Of a DNA stretch of 64,000 nt, positions 1 to 8,136 are shown one piece after another. The notes beneath the pieces were generated by a model that ran no database searches, was not told the DNA's origin, and worked only from the letters and a program-made list of their open reading frames with translations. The translations under genes were made by a program, and so were the position numbers. Position 1 is the stretch's first letter, and each line of letters begins with the position of its first letter. The stretch covers positions 186,001-250,000 of the forward strand of contig NZ_JAINRC010000010.1 in assembly GCF_020400655.1 (NCBI RefSeq), in the 5' to 3' direction. The DNA is from Streptomyces spinosus (lineage in GTDB: Bacteria; Actinomycetota; Actinomycetes; Streptomycetales; Streptomycetaceae).

Positions 1-10
1 CGTCAGTCAG

Positions 11-649
11 GTGACCAACGACCTCGAACACAACCTCAAGGAGCAGGAACGTATCACGGCTGAAATCGCCGTGCTCCAGGAGCAGTTGACCACCCTTCAG
101 CACGACCACGCCATCCTGCTGAACATGCGGCAGGCACTCGGCCTCGCCGCGCCTGGCGGGCGGGCGGTCGTACCCGCCCCGCGCGAGAAGAGCGGCGGCA
201 CGCGCCCCGCCGACGACAAGAAGCCCGCGGCGAGGAAAGCGGCGGCCACGAAGACGACGACCACGAAGACGACGGCCACGAAGACGGCGGCCAGGAAGAC
301 AGTGGCCAAGAAGACGGCGCCGAGGAAGGCGGCGGTGAAGAAGGCGTCCGCCGGGAAGCCCGCGGCCACGAACACGGCCCCCTCCGAGCAAGCTCAGCCC
401 ACCCTGGTCGAACTCGTCCGCCGGCACCTGTCGGAGCAGACGGAGCCCCGTTCCGCCGCGGAGATCAGCGAGGCCCTGGGCAAGGCGTACCCCGGCCGGG
501 GGATCCAGGCGAAGGTCGTGCGCACCACGCTGGAGAACCTCGTGGCGAGGAACGGCGCGCAGCGCACCAAGCAGGGCACGTCCGTCTTCTACGTCGTGCC
601 GGGCGAAGCGGCGCGGGAGACGACGGAGGGCGCCGAGACGGGCGCGTGA
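11..649 (+). CDS. Histone-H1-like DNA-binding protein with winged-helix C-terminus
   Basis: A 212-residue basic protein in three parts. Residues 3-42 form a probable coiled coil (heptad-like Leu/Ile pattern). Residues about 66-125 are a low-complexity Lys/Ala/Thr tract built from short repeats such as AKKTAPRKAA, like the C-terminal tails of histone H1 and actinobacterial HupS. Residues about 130-198 look like a winged-helix domain. A dimerising, DNA-compacting or regulatory protein is inferred. The start is a GTG at base 11. The window opens only 10 bases upstream, so its promoter and RBS are cut off and an earlier start cannot be excluded. Confidence 0.75.
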   Translation: MTNDLEHNLKEQERITAEIAVLQEQLTTLQHDHAILLNMRQALGLAAPGGRAVVPAPREKSGGTRPADDKKPAARKAAATKTTTTKTTATKTAARKTVAKKTAPRKAAVKKASAGKPAATNTAPSEQAQPTLVELVRRHLSEQTEPRSAAEISEALGKAYPGRGIQAKVVRTTLENLVARNGAQRTKQGTSVFYVVPGEAARETTEGAETGA

Positions 650-842
650 CCGCCCGGCACGCCGTGTGCCCGGCGACGGCCGAGGGAGTCCACGCGGAGA
701 TCCGCGCCTCGGCCGGCCTCCACGGCCGGGACCGCCGGTTGCCGGACGCAGACCCCGGTCGCCGCCCTTCAGCGGGCGCCCGCCACGCCGGCGCTCGACC
801 TCGCCGGGGACACCGGTGCGCCACCGGCACCCGGGGAGGCCG

Positions 843-1730
843 TCACCGGTCGGCGGAGTCGAAGCTGGCGAAGTAGGCCGCGACCATGTCCTCGTCGGCG
901 TGGCCCTGCCGGGCGGCACGCTCCATGCGCTCGGCGCTCGCGGCGGCCACGTCTAGGCGCACCCCGCTCTCCTCGCCCGCCTGGACGATGAGCCGGGCGT
1001 CCTTGGCCGCGGTCGCCACCGCGAACTGGGCCGGGGTCAGCCGGTCTTCGAGGATGAGTTCCGACTTGGCGCGCAGGTACCCCATGTCCAGCGGGCCGCC
1101 CTCGATCGCGTCGAAGAAGTTCCGCGGGTCCACGTCGAGCCCCCGGGCCAGGGCCAGTACCTCACCGGCCGCCGCGGTGATCGCGAGGACCCAGCTGTTG
1201 GCGACGAGTTTCAGACGGCTCGCCGTACCGGCCGCGCCGTCCTCGCCGGTCCACACGGTGCGGGACCCGACCGCGTCGAACACCGGGGCCACCGTCGCGC
1301 GGTGCTCGCCCGGCCCCGCGGCGAGGACGAGGAGCTGGCCGGCCTCCGCGGGCTGGCGGGTGCCCAGCACCGGCGCGTCGAAGAAGACGAGGCCGTGTTC
1401 GCGGGCGAAGGCGGCCAGGTCGCGTACGGCCGCGACACCGGCGGTGGTGGACTGCACCCACGCGGTGCCGGAACGCAGCGCGGGGGCCGCCTCGCGCATG
1501 ACGTCGAGGGTGGCCGGGCCGTCGTAGAGCATGGTCAGGACGACGTCGGCGCCCTCGACGGCCTCGGCGGGCGTGCCGGCGACGTGCACGCCGTCGGCGG
1601 CGAGCGGTTCGGCTTTGGCGCGGGTACGGTTCCAGGCTTGGACGGTGTGTCCGGCCCGCACGAGGTTGCGGGCCATCGCGGCACCCATGATGCCGGTGCC
1701 CAGGACACTCACGGTGAGCTTGTCGGTCAT
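843..1730 (-). CDS. NAD(P)-dependent 3-hydroxyisobutyrate dehydrogenase-like reductase
   Basis: A 295-residue beta-hydroxyacid dehydrogenase. The N-terminal Rossmann motif GTGIMG lies at residues 11-16, the substrate-binding stretch DAPVLGTRQPAEAG is typical of the family (G-rich loop after DAPV), and the catalytic-lysine helix reads RLKLVANSW. Length matches the family (about 290 residues). The ATG at 1730 is chosen because the Rossmann strand follows directly; the frame stays open far upstream but that part looks like noncoding GC-rich sequence. It probably reduces or oxidises a small beta-hydroxy acid or a semialdehyde in the cytosol. The substrate cannot be read from sequence. Monocistronic, pointing towards the preceding DNA-binding gene. 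Confidence 0.88.
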   Translation of the reverse strand: MTDKLTVSVLGTGIMGAAMARNLVRAGHTVQAWNRTRAKAEPLAADGVHVAGTPAEAVEGADVVLTMLYDGPATLDVMREAAPALRSGTAWVQSTTAGVAAVRDLAAFAREHGLVFFDAPVLGTRQPAEAGQLLVLAAGPGEHRATVAPVFDAVGSRTVWTGEDGAAGTASRLKLVANSWVLAITAAAGEVLALARGLDVDPRNFFDAIEGGPLDMGYLRAKSELILEDRLTPAQFAVATAAKDARLIVQAGEESGVRLDVAAASAERMERAARQGHADEDMVAAYFASFDSADR

Positions 1731-2356
1731 GACGTCGACTCCCAGGTGGATGTGCGGCTTCGGCGGCGCGGACCGGCCCGTCCGGCCACGCCCGGCGGCC
1801 GTCAGGCACCGGGGTCGGCGTCTGCCGGGCCGGTTCGGCGGCGGTCCGGCCGGTCCGCGTCTCCGGGTGAGGATACGGACCCCGGCCGCAAGGGAGATCT
1901 TCCACCAGCCAGGCGCGCGGCACGCCGAGGCGCTCCCCCGGCGTGCCGTCCTGCCGGCCGGTCCAGGGCAGCCGGCCCGGCACGTGTCCGGCCGGTGCCC
2001 GCGGCTGCCGTGCGGTGGGGCACCCACCCCGTCCGCCCACCGGCCCGGTGCCGTCGCCGCCGGCCGGTCCGTCCTGTCCCGCGGCAACGGCCCGGGCAGC
2101 TCCCGCGCGACCCGCAGCCAACCCCGGGACCGCCGGCTCGCCCTGCTCCACGGACCGAAGGAGCCCCGCTGGAACCCGTGTTCCTCGTCCCGCGCCCCGG
2201 AGCAAAGAACGACCGCGGTGCGGGCCGGGTCCGAAAGACCCCGCGGCGTGCCGCACGGGACCGCCGGCGCGCCACTGTCCCGAGGGCCGCCGTTCCTGGC
2301 CGGTTTTCCCCGGACACGTACAGTCGAGGGCCCGAGGAGTGAGCGGAGGGGGCGGG
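1731..2356. other. 626-bp intergenic region without a supportable gene
   Basis: This stretch lies between the divergent reductase and SARP genes. Reading frames are open on both strands only because stop codons are rare at this GC content. Translations are Arg/Gly/Pro-rich and match no family I know. TACAGT at 2319-2324 could be a -10 element for the SARP gene, but no convincing -35 is visible. Confidence 0.5.
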
Positions 2357-5206
2357 ATGCCACAGGGGGTGCCGGTGCGGTTCGCGGTGCTGGGGCCGGT
2401 GCGGGTCTGGCGGGGGGCCGAGGAGCTGGACGCCGGCGGGCCGCAGGCGCGGGCGCTGCTGGCCCTGCTGCTGCTCCGGGCCGGTCAGCCCGTCCCCGTG
2501 CCCGAGATCGTCGACGTGCTGTGGGGACCGGGCCCGCCGCCCACCGCCGTCAACGTGGTGCGCCGGCACGTCGGCTCGCTGCGGCGGCTGCTGGAACCGG
2601 GACTGCCTCCGCGGACGCCGGGGAACCGGCTGGTGCGCGGCGCGGGCGGCTACCGGCTGCTCACCGACGGGGACGACGTGGACCTCGTACGGTTCCGGGG
2701 GCTGCGGCAGGAGGCCCGGCGGGCCGTCGCCGAAGGCGCGGCCGGCCGGGCCGTGGAACTGCTCGAACGGGCGCTGTCGCTGTGGGCCGGTCCCGTCGCC
2801 TCCGGAGTCGCCCCGGACGTGCGCGAACGGCTGGGGGCGGAGGGACCGGAGCGCGAGCGGCTCGCCGTACTGCGGGAGGCGGCCGACGCGGCCTCGCACG
2901 CGGGCGTGCCCGGTGCGGTACTGGCCCGGCTGCGGGAGGCCACCGCCGCGCACCCGCTGGACGAGTCCCTGCTGGCCCGGCTGGTCCTGGCCCTCGCGGC
3001 CACCGGCCGGCGGGCCGAGGCGCTCGCTGCCTCCCGGGACGCCCGCCGCCGTCTCGCCGAGGAGCTGGGCATCGACCCCGGGCCCGAACTGCAGGAGGCC
3101 CACCGGACGGCGCTGGGCGCGGCGGGGGACGGGGACCCGGCGGAGCCGCCGCCCGCGGCAGCCGTCGCCGCGCGTCCCGTCGTACCCGCCCAACTGCCGC
3201 ACGACCTGGCCGCGTTCACCGGCCGGCACGCCGAACTGGCCGAGCTGCTGGACCCGTTCGCCGCCGGGGAGGCCGTCGGGACGGTGCTGATCTCGGCGCT
3301 CGGCGGGATGGCCGGGGTGGGCAAGACCACGCTGGCGGTCCACTGGGCCCACCGCGTCGCCGACCGCTACCCGGACGGGCAGCTCTACGTCGACCTGCGC
3401 GGCTTCGCCCCCTCGGGCACGCCCACCGACCCCGGTGAGGCCGTCCGCGGCTTCCTGCACGCGCTCGGGGTGCCGCCCGAGCACGTCCCGCAGGGTCTGC
3501 CCGCGCAGGCCGCGCTGTACCGCAGTGTGCTGGCGGGGCGCCGGGTGCTCGTGCTGCTGGACAACGCCCGGGACGCCGAGCAGGTACGGCCGCTGCTGCC
3601 CGGCACGCCCGGCTGCCTCGCCATCGTCACCAGCCGGGACGACCTGACCGGGCTGGTGGCGGCGCACGGCGCCCGCTCGCTGACCCTGCGGCCGTTCGAC
3701 GCCGGCCAGGCGCGGGACTTCCTGGCCGGACGGCTGGGCGCCGGCCGGATCGCCGCCGAGCCGCGGGCGGTGGACGCGATCATCGCCCGGTGTGCCGGGC
3801 TGCCCCTCGCCCTGGCCTGCGTGGCCGCCCGGGCCGCCCTGCGCCCGGACTTCCCGCTGAGGGCCGTGGCCGCCGAACTGCGCGACGCCACGGGCACCCT
3901 CGACGGGTTCACCCGGCCCGGCACCCCGGTGGACGTCGCCACCGTCTTCTCCTGGTCCCTGCGGGCCGTGTCGTCCGCCGCCGCCCGGCTGTTCCGGCTG
4001 CTCGCCCTGCACCCCGGCCCGGACGTGTCGGCCCCCGCCGCCGCCGCGCTCGCCGCACTGCCGCGGTCCCGGGCGCGTTCGCTGCTCGGCGAACTCGCGG
4101 CCGTCCACCTCGTCACCGAACCGGCGCCCGGGCGCTACGGCCTGCACGACCTGCTCCGCGCCCACGCCGGCGACCTCCTCGCCGAGCACCACAGCGAGGC
4201 CGAGCGGGAGGAGGCCCGCGACCGGCTGTTCCGGCACTACGCGGAGCGGGCCCACGCCGCCGGCGCGTTGCTCGACCCCAGCGGGGACGCCCCGGCGCCG
4301 CCGGCCGCGCCGCCGGAGGCGGGGGCCGTGCCGTTCGCCGACGACAGCGCGGCCCTGGCCTGGCTCACCGCCGAGCACCCGGCGCTGCCGGCCGTCGTCC
4401 GGGCGGCGGCCACCACCGGCCACGACCGGTACGCGTGCCTGCTGGCCTGGGCCCTGGAGCCGTACTTCGAGCGGCGCGGCCACTGGCACGAAGGACTGGC
4501 CGCCCAGCGCACCGCGCTCGACGCCGCGCTGCGGCTCGCCGACCCCGTCCTGGAGGCGCGCGCGCTGCGCGGGCTCGGCCGGGCGGAGGGCAGGCTGGGT
4601 CTGTCCGACGGGAGCCGGGCCCATCTCCGGCGGGCGCTCACGCTGTTCACCCTCGCCGCGGACACCGTCGGCCGGGCGGGCACCCACCGCAGTCTGGGCT
4701 GGGCGTGCGAGCAGGACGGCGACCTGGCGGGGGCCCTGCGGCACAACCAGCTCGCGCTGGAGCTGTACCGTACCGCCGGGTCCCGGCCCGCGCAGGCCAG
4801 CGTCCTCAACTCCGTGGGCTGGTACCACGCGCTGCGCGGCGAGTACCGGCCGGCCCTCGCGCGCTGCTTCGAGGCCCTGGCCCTGCTCCAGGACCTGGGC
4901 GACCGGTACGGCCAGGCGGCGACCTGGGACAGCATCGCCTACGCCTACCACTGCCTCGGCCGGCACCCGCACGCCCTGCTCGGCTACCGCAACGCGCTCA
5001 CGCTGTACCGGGCGCTCGGGGCGCCGTACCCGGAGGCCGACACGCTGATCCGCATGGGCGACACCCACCTGGCCACCGGCGACCGGGAGGGTGCGCGGGC
5101 CGCCTGGGAGCAGGCCCTCGCCCTGCTCACCCGGCTCGGTCATGCGGACGCGGAACGGGTCCGGGCACGGCTCGCGGGGCGGCAGGAGCGGTCCGGTGCG
5201 GGATGA
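2357..5206 (+). CDS. SARP-family transcriptional regulator with NB-ARC and TPR domains (AfsR-like)
   Basis: A 949-residue regulator of AfsR architecture. Residues about 6-100 are the OmpR-like winged-helix DNA-binding domain with the VVRRHVGSLRRLLEPG recognition region. Residues about 105-250 are the bacterial transcriptional activation domain. An NB-ARC/STAND ATPase follows, with P-loop GMAGVGKTT near residues 317-325 and a Walker-B-like VLVLLDNA near 396. TPR-like helical repeats run from about 695 to 940. The ATG at 2357 has a GGAGGG Shine-Dalgarno about 7 bases upstream; an in-frame GTG at 2339 is the alternative. Proteins of this type activate secondary-metabolism or developmental promoters. 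No biosynthetic cluster is adjacent, so the target is unknown. Confidence 0.9.
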   Translation: MPQGVPVRFAVLGPVRVWRGAEELDAGGPQARALLALLLLRAGQPVPVPEIVDVLWGPGPPPTAVNVVRRHVGSLRRLLEPGLPPRTPGNRLVRGAGGYRLLTDGDDVDLVRFRGLRQEARRAVAEGAAGRAVELLERALSLWAGPVASGVAPDVRERLGAEGPERERLAVLREAADAASHAGVPGAVLARLREATAAHPLDESLLARLVLALAATGRRAEALAASRDARRRLAEELGIDPGPELQEAHRTALGAAGDGDPAEPPPAAAVAARPVVPAQLPHDLAAFTGRHAELAELLDPFAAGEAVGTVLISALGGMAGVGKTTLAVHWAHRVADRYPDGQLYVDLRGFAPSGTPTDPGEAVRGFLHALGVPPEHVPQGLPAQAALYRSVLAGRRVLVLLDNARDAEQVRPLLPGTPGCLAIVTSRDDLTGLVAAHGARSLTLRPFDAGQARDFLAGRLGAGRIAAEPRAVDAIIARCAGLPLALACVAARAALRPDFPLRAVAAELRDATGTLDGFTRPGTPVDVATVFSWSLRAVSSAAARLFRLLALHPGPDVSAPAAAALAALPRSRARSLLGELAAVHLVTEPAPGRYGLHDLLRAHAGDLLAEHHSEAEREEARDRLFRHYAERAHAAGALLDPSGDAPAPPAAPPEAGAVPFADDSAALAWLTAEHPALPAVVRAAATTGHDRYACLLAWALEPYFERRGHWHEGLAAQRTALDAALRLADPVLEARALRGLGRAEGRLGLSDGSRAHLRRALTLFTLAADTVGRAGTHRSLGWACEQDGDLAGALRHNQLALELYRTAGSRPAQASVLNSVGWYHALRGEYRPALARCFEALALLQDLGDRYGQAATWDSIAYAYHCLGRHPHALLGYRNALTLYRALGAPYPEADTLIRMGDTHLATGDREGARAAWEQALALLTRLGHADAERVRARLAGRQERSGAG

Positions 5207-5236
5207 CGCCGCCCGGGGTCCGGGGCGCGGAACGGG

Positions 5237-5273
5237 TTGGCCGACCGGCCGGACCGCTCCGTAGGGTGGCACG
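5237..5273 (+). promoter_or_regulatory. Putative leaderless promoter of the phosphotransferase-like gene
   Basis: TTGGCC at 5237-5242 and TAGGGT at 5262-5267 are separated by 19 bp, and the GTG start lies 6 bp after the -10 hexamer. This spacing is typical of Streptomyces genes translated from leaderless mRNA, and no Shine-Dalgarno precedes the GTG. The call rests on motif shape only. Confidence 0.4.
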
Positions 5274-5807
5274 GTGACGACTCAGGTGATCCTTCTCAAC
5301 GGTGGTTCCAGCGCGGGGAAGTCCGGGATCGGGCGGTGCCTGCAGGCCGTCCTGCCCGACCCCTGGCTGGTGTTCGGCATCGACTCGCTGGTCGACGCGC
5401 TGCCCCCGGGGCTCCAGGGGGACGACGCGGGCATCGAGTTCGCCGAGGACGGCGGGGTGCGGGTCGGTGCGGGTTTCCGGGCGCTGGAGGCGGCCTGGAT
5501 GGAGGGTGTCGCGGCGACGGCACGCGCCGGCGCCAGGGTCGTCGTGGACGACGTCTTCCTCGGCGGAGCGGCCTCCCAGCAGCGGTGGCGCGCGGCCCTC
5601 GCCGGACTGGACGTGCTGTGGGTGGGGGTGCGGTGCGACGCCGAGGTCGCCGCGGCCCGGGAGATCGCCCGGGGAGACAGGCCCCGTGGCATGGCGGCGG
5701 CCCAGGCCGACGTCGTCCACGACGGGGTGTCGTACGACCTCGAGGTGGACACCACCCGCACCGAGTCCCTGACGTGCGCGCGGACCATCGCGGCCCGCGT
5801 CCGCTGA
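5274..5807 (+). CDS. Chloramphenicol phosphotransferase-like kinase
   Basis: A 177-residue P-loop kinase with the CPT-family N-terminus: strand VILLNGGSSAGKS with the Walker A GGSSAGKS at about residues 9-16, then FGIDSLVDALPPG (the Asp region near the substrate) and a VVVDDVFLGG strand. Family members phosphorylate chloramphenicol on its 3-hydroxyl; many homologues have other or unknown substrates. The start is GTG with no RBS but a possible -10 box 6 bp upstream. It sits between two SARP regulators, 67 bp after the first and 11 bp before the second. A self-resistance role is only a guess. Confidence 0.8.
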   Translation: MTTQVILLNGGSSAGKSGIGRCLQAVLPDPWLVFGIDSLVDALPPGLQGDDAGIEFAEDGGVRVGAGFRALEAAWMEGVAATARAGARVVVDDVFLGGAASQQRWRAALAGLDVLWVGVRCDAEVAAAREIARGDRPRGMAAAQADVVHDGVSYDLEVDTTRTESLTCARTIAARVR

Positions 5808-5818
5808 CCGGCGGCGGG

Positions 5819-7702
5819 ATGGTGCGCCTGCCCGACGGGCCCGGTGACGAGACACGGTCCGGGACGCTGCGGTTCGAGGTGCTCGGCCCGCTGCGGGTGC
5901 TGCGCGCGGGAGGCGAGCTGGACCTCGGGTATCCGCAGGCACGGACCCTGCTCGGCGTGCTCATGGTGTGGCCGGGCCGGCCCGTGCGGATCGGCACGAT
6001 CGTCGACGTGCTCTGGCCGGGCCGGCCGCCCGTCAGCGCGCGCAACGCGGTACGGCGCCACGTCGGCACGCTCCGCAGGCTGCTGGAGCCCGGGCTGCCG
6101 CCGCGTTCACCCGGGCGGCGCCTGCTGGGCCGTACCGGCGGCTACCTGCTGGAGGCGGCGGCCGACGAGGCGGACCTGCTGCGCTTCCGCGCCTTCGCCC
6201 GGCGGGGCATGCGGGCCGCCGCCACCGCGCGCCCCGAGCAGGCGGTACGGCACTTCACCTCGGCCCTGCGGCTGTGGCGCGGCCCGGTGGCGGCCGACCT
6301 GCCGGGGCCGGTGCGCGGGCATCCGCACTTCGCGGCCGTGGACCGGGAGGTCCTCCGCACGGCGCGGATGGCGGCGGACGCGGCGCTGCTGTGCGGGCGC
6401 GCGGACCAGGTGCTGCCGAGCCTGCGCCGGGCCGCCGCCCTGAACCCGCTCGACGAGCCGCTGCTGGCCCGCCTGATCCTGTCGCTGGCGGCGTGCGGCC
6501 TGCAGGCGGACGCGCTCGCCGCCTACGAGGACGCGCGCCGCGGCCTCGCCGCACAGCTGGGTGTCGCGCCCGGCGCCGAACTGGCCGCGGCGCACGCCCG
6601 GGTCCTGCGCCAGCAGATACGCCCCGCCCCGCACCGGCTCCCCGCCGGCCCGCCGTCCCCCGCCCGGCCCTTCGTCCCCCCGGCCCAACTCCCGCCGGAC
6701 CTCGCCGTCTTCACCGGCCGCAAGCGAGAACTGGCCCTGCTGGACACTCTGCTGGGCGGAAAGCCCGTGGGCGCGCCGCCGGGGCCCCGGGTCGACGGGA
6801 CGGCCACGCGGGAAAGACCGGACACCCTGCCCGGCGCGGGCGCGGTGCCCGGCGCGGACGCGGTGCCCGGGGCGCCGGGCGCTCCGGCCGCGCCGGCCCC
6901 GTCGACCGGTGCCCACCCTGTGTCGGCCGTGCTGATCACCGGTCCGGCCGGTGTCGGCAAGACCGCGCTGGCGGTCCACTGGGCGCACCGGGTCGCCGCC
7001 CGTTTTCCGGACGGCCGGCTCCACCTGGAGCTGGGCGGATCGGCCCCCGGCCAGGCCGCGTCGGAGCCGGCCGAGGCACTGCGCCTGCTGCTCGCGGCCC
7101 TCGGTGTGCCCGCGCGGAGCATGCACGCGGGCGTGACCGCCCTCGCCGCGCAGTACCGCGGTGTGCTGGCGGGGCGCCGCCTGCTGGTCCTGCTGGACGA
7201 CGCCGCCTGCCTCGGACAGATCCGTCCGCTGCTGCCGGAGGTGCCGGGCTGTCTGACGGTGGTCACGTGCCGGGGCGGCCCGACCGGACCGAGCGCGGTG
7301 GCCGAAGCCGACGGGGCCACTGGGCGGAACGGGTCGGAAGAAGTCACGGGGGCCACCGGACCGACCGCACCCGCCGTGGCCGTCGTGCCCGCCGCGACCG
7401 CCGTGAGCGCCCCTGCCGGGCCCGCAGGCAGCCTCGGGCCGACCGCGCCTCTGGAGCGGGGCGCCGAAGGCCTCCCCACGCTCCGTCTGGGGCTGCCCGG
7501 CGAAGAAGATGCCCGTGAGCTGCTCGCCCGGCGGATCGGCGCGGCGCGGCTGGCCGCCGAGCCGGAGGCCGTGACGGCGATCCTTCGCCGGTGCGGCCGG
7601 CTGCCCTCCGCCCTGGCCCTCGTCGCCGCGCGCGCGGCGACCCGCCGGGATTTCCCCCTGGCCGCCCTGGCCGCCGACCTCACCGAAGACGCGGGGCCAT
7701 GA
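5819..7702 (+). CDS. Truncated SARP/NB-ARC regulator, TPR region missing
   Basis: A 627-residue paralogue of the regulator at 2357-5206. The DNA-binding domain (NAVRRHVGTLRRLLEPG) and activation domain align well, and the NB-ARC P-loop GPAGVGKTALAVHWAHRV begins near residue 374. The protein stops at LTEDAGP, a point equivalent to about residue 515 of its neighbour, so the rest of NB-ARC and all TPR repeats are absent. Two low-complexity insertions are unique to it: about 45 residues of PGA-type repeats before the P-loop, and about 60 Ala/Gly/Thr-rich residues after VVTCRGG. The start ATG at 5819 lies 11 bp after the kinase stop. The last 132 coding bases form the first unit of a tandem duplication. 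It may be a constitutive short activator or a decaying gene. Confidence 0.78.
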   Translation: MVRLPDGPGDETRSGTLRFEVLGPLRVLRAGGELDLGYPQARTLLGVLMVWPGRPVRIGTIVDVLWPGRPPVSARNAVRRHVGTLRRLLEPGLPPRSPGRRLLGRTGGYLLEAAADEADLLRFRAFARRGMRAAATARPEQAVRHFTSALRLWRGPVAADLPGPVRGHPHFAAVDREVLRTARMAADAALLCGRADQVLPSLRRAAALNPLDEPLLARLILSLAACGLQADALAAYEDARRGLAAQLGVAPGAELAAAHARVLRQQIRPAPHRLPAGPPSPARPFVPPAQLPPDLAVFTGRKRELALLDTLLGGKPVGAPPGPRVDGTATRERPDTLPGAGAVPGADAVPGAPGAPAAPAPSTGAHPVSAVLITGPAGVGKTALAVHWAHRVAARFPDGRLHLELGGSAPGQAASEPAEALRLLLAALGVPARSMHAGVTALAAQYRGVLAGRRLLVLLDDAACLGQIRPLLPEVPGCLTVVTCRGGPTGPSAVAEADGATGRNGSEEVTGATGPTAPAVAVVPAATAVSAPAGPAGSLGPTAPLERGAEGLPTLRLGLPGEEDARELLARRIGAARLAAEPEAVTAILRRCGRLPSALALVAARAATRRDFPLAALAADLTEDAGP

Positions 7703-8001
7703 AGGGGCAGGGCCGAACACGCGCCGGCCCGCCCCGCCCCCACCGAAGGCCGCGCGAGGGCGAGGCGCACGCCGACGAGCGACTTCGTGACGACGATCCT
7801 TCGCCGGTGCGGCCGGCTGCCCTCCGCCCTGGCCCTCGTCGCCGCGCGCGGCGACCCGCAGGGATTTCCCCCTGGCCGCCCTGGCCGCCGACCTCACCGA
7901 AGACGCGGGGCCGTGAAGGGGCCGGGGCCGAACACGCGCCGGCCCACCCCGCCCCCACCGAAGGCCGTGCGAGGGCGAGACGTACGCCGACGAGCGGCTT
8001 G
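7571..8001. repeat. 215-216 bp tandem duplication over the 3' end of the truncated SARP gene
   Basis: Unit 1 (7571-7786) starts GTGACGGCGATCCTTCGCC; unit 2 (7787-8001) starts GTGACGACGATCCTTCGCC and follows it almost base for base. The units differ by scattered substitutions, a CG deletion in the GCGCGCG run and a one-base insertion in the GGGGCAGGG run of unit 2. A third GTGACG at 8002 marks where another copy would begin. Unit 1 holds the last 132 coding bases and 84 bases downstream. The 2-bp deletion puts unit 2 out of frame. From 8002 to the next gene at 8137 I see nothing. Confidence 0.95.
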
Positions 8002-8136
8002 GTGACGCCGTGAGCGGCCTGCCCGCCGGGCGCGCCGCCGGGGTCGCCTCACCACGCCCGCCCGCACGTCGCACGGACCCGCACACCGTCTGAGCCACCG
8101 GCGGCGGGGACGCCGGGCGCCCGAGCCGGCCACGGC

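Noticed and set aside
646..876. Short + strand frame directly after the histone-like gene
   Set aside because: No RBS, Arg/Gly/His-rich translation and overlap with the 3' end of the reductase gene.
1802..5272. 1156-codon open frame on the minus strand opposite the first SARP gene
   Set aside because: Composition is Gly/Arg/Pro-rich without domains, while the + strand encodes a full AfsR-like protein. It is a GC-driven antisense frame.
7787..8005. Open frame in the second unit of the SARP tandem duplication
   Set aside because: It keeps the parental frame for only ~20 residues before a 2-bp deletion shifts it; no RBS. It is a duplicated fragment, not a gene.
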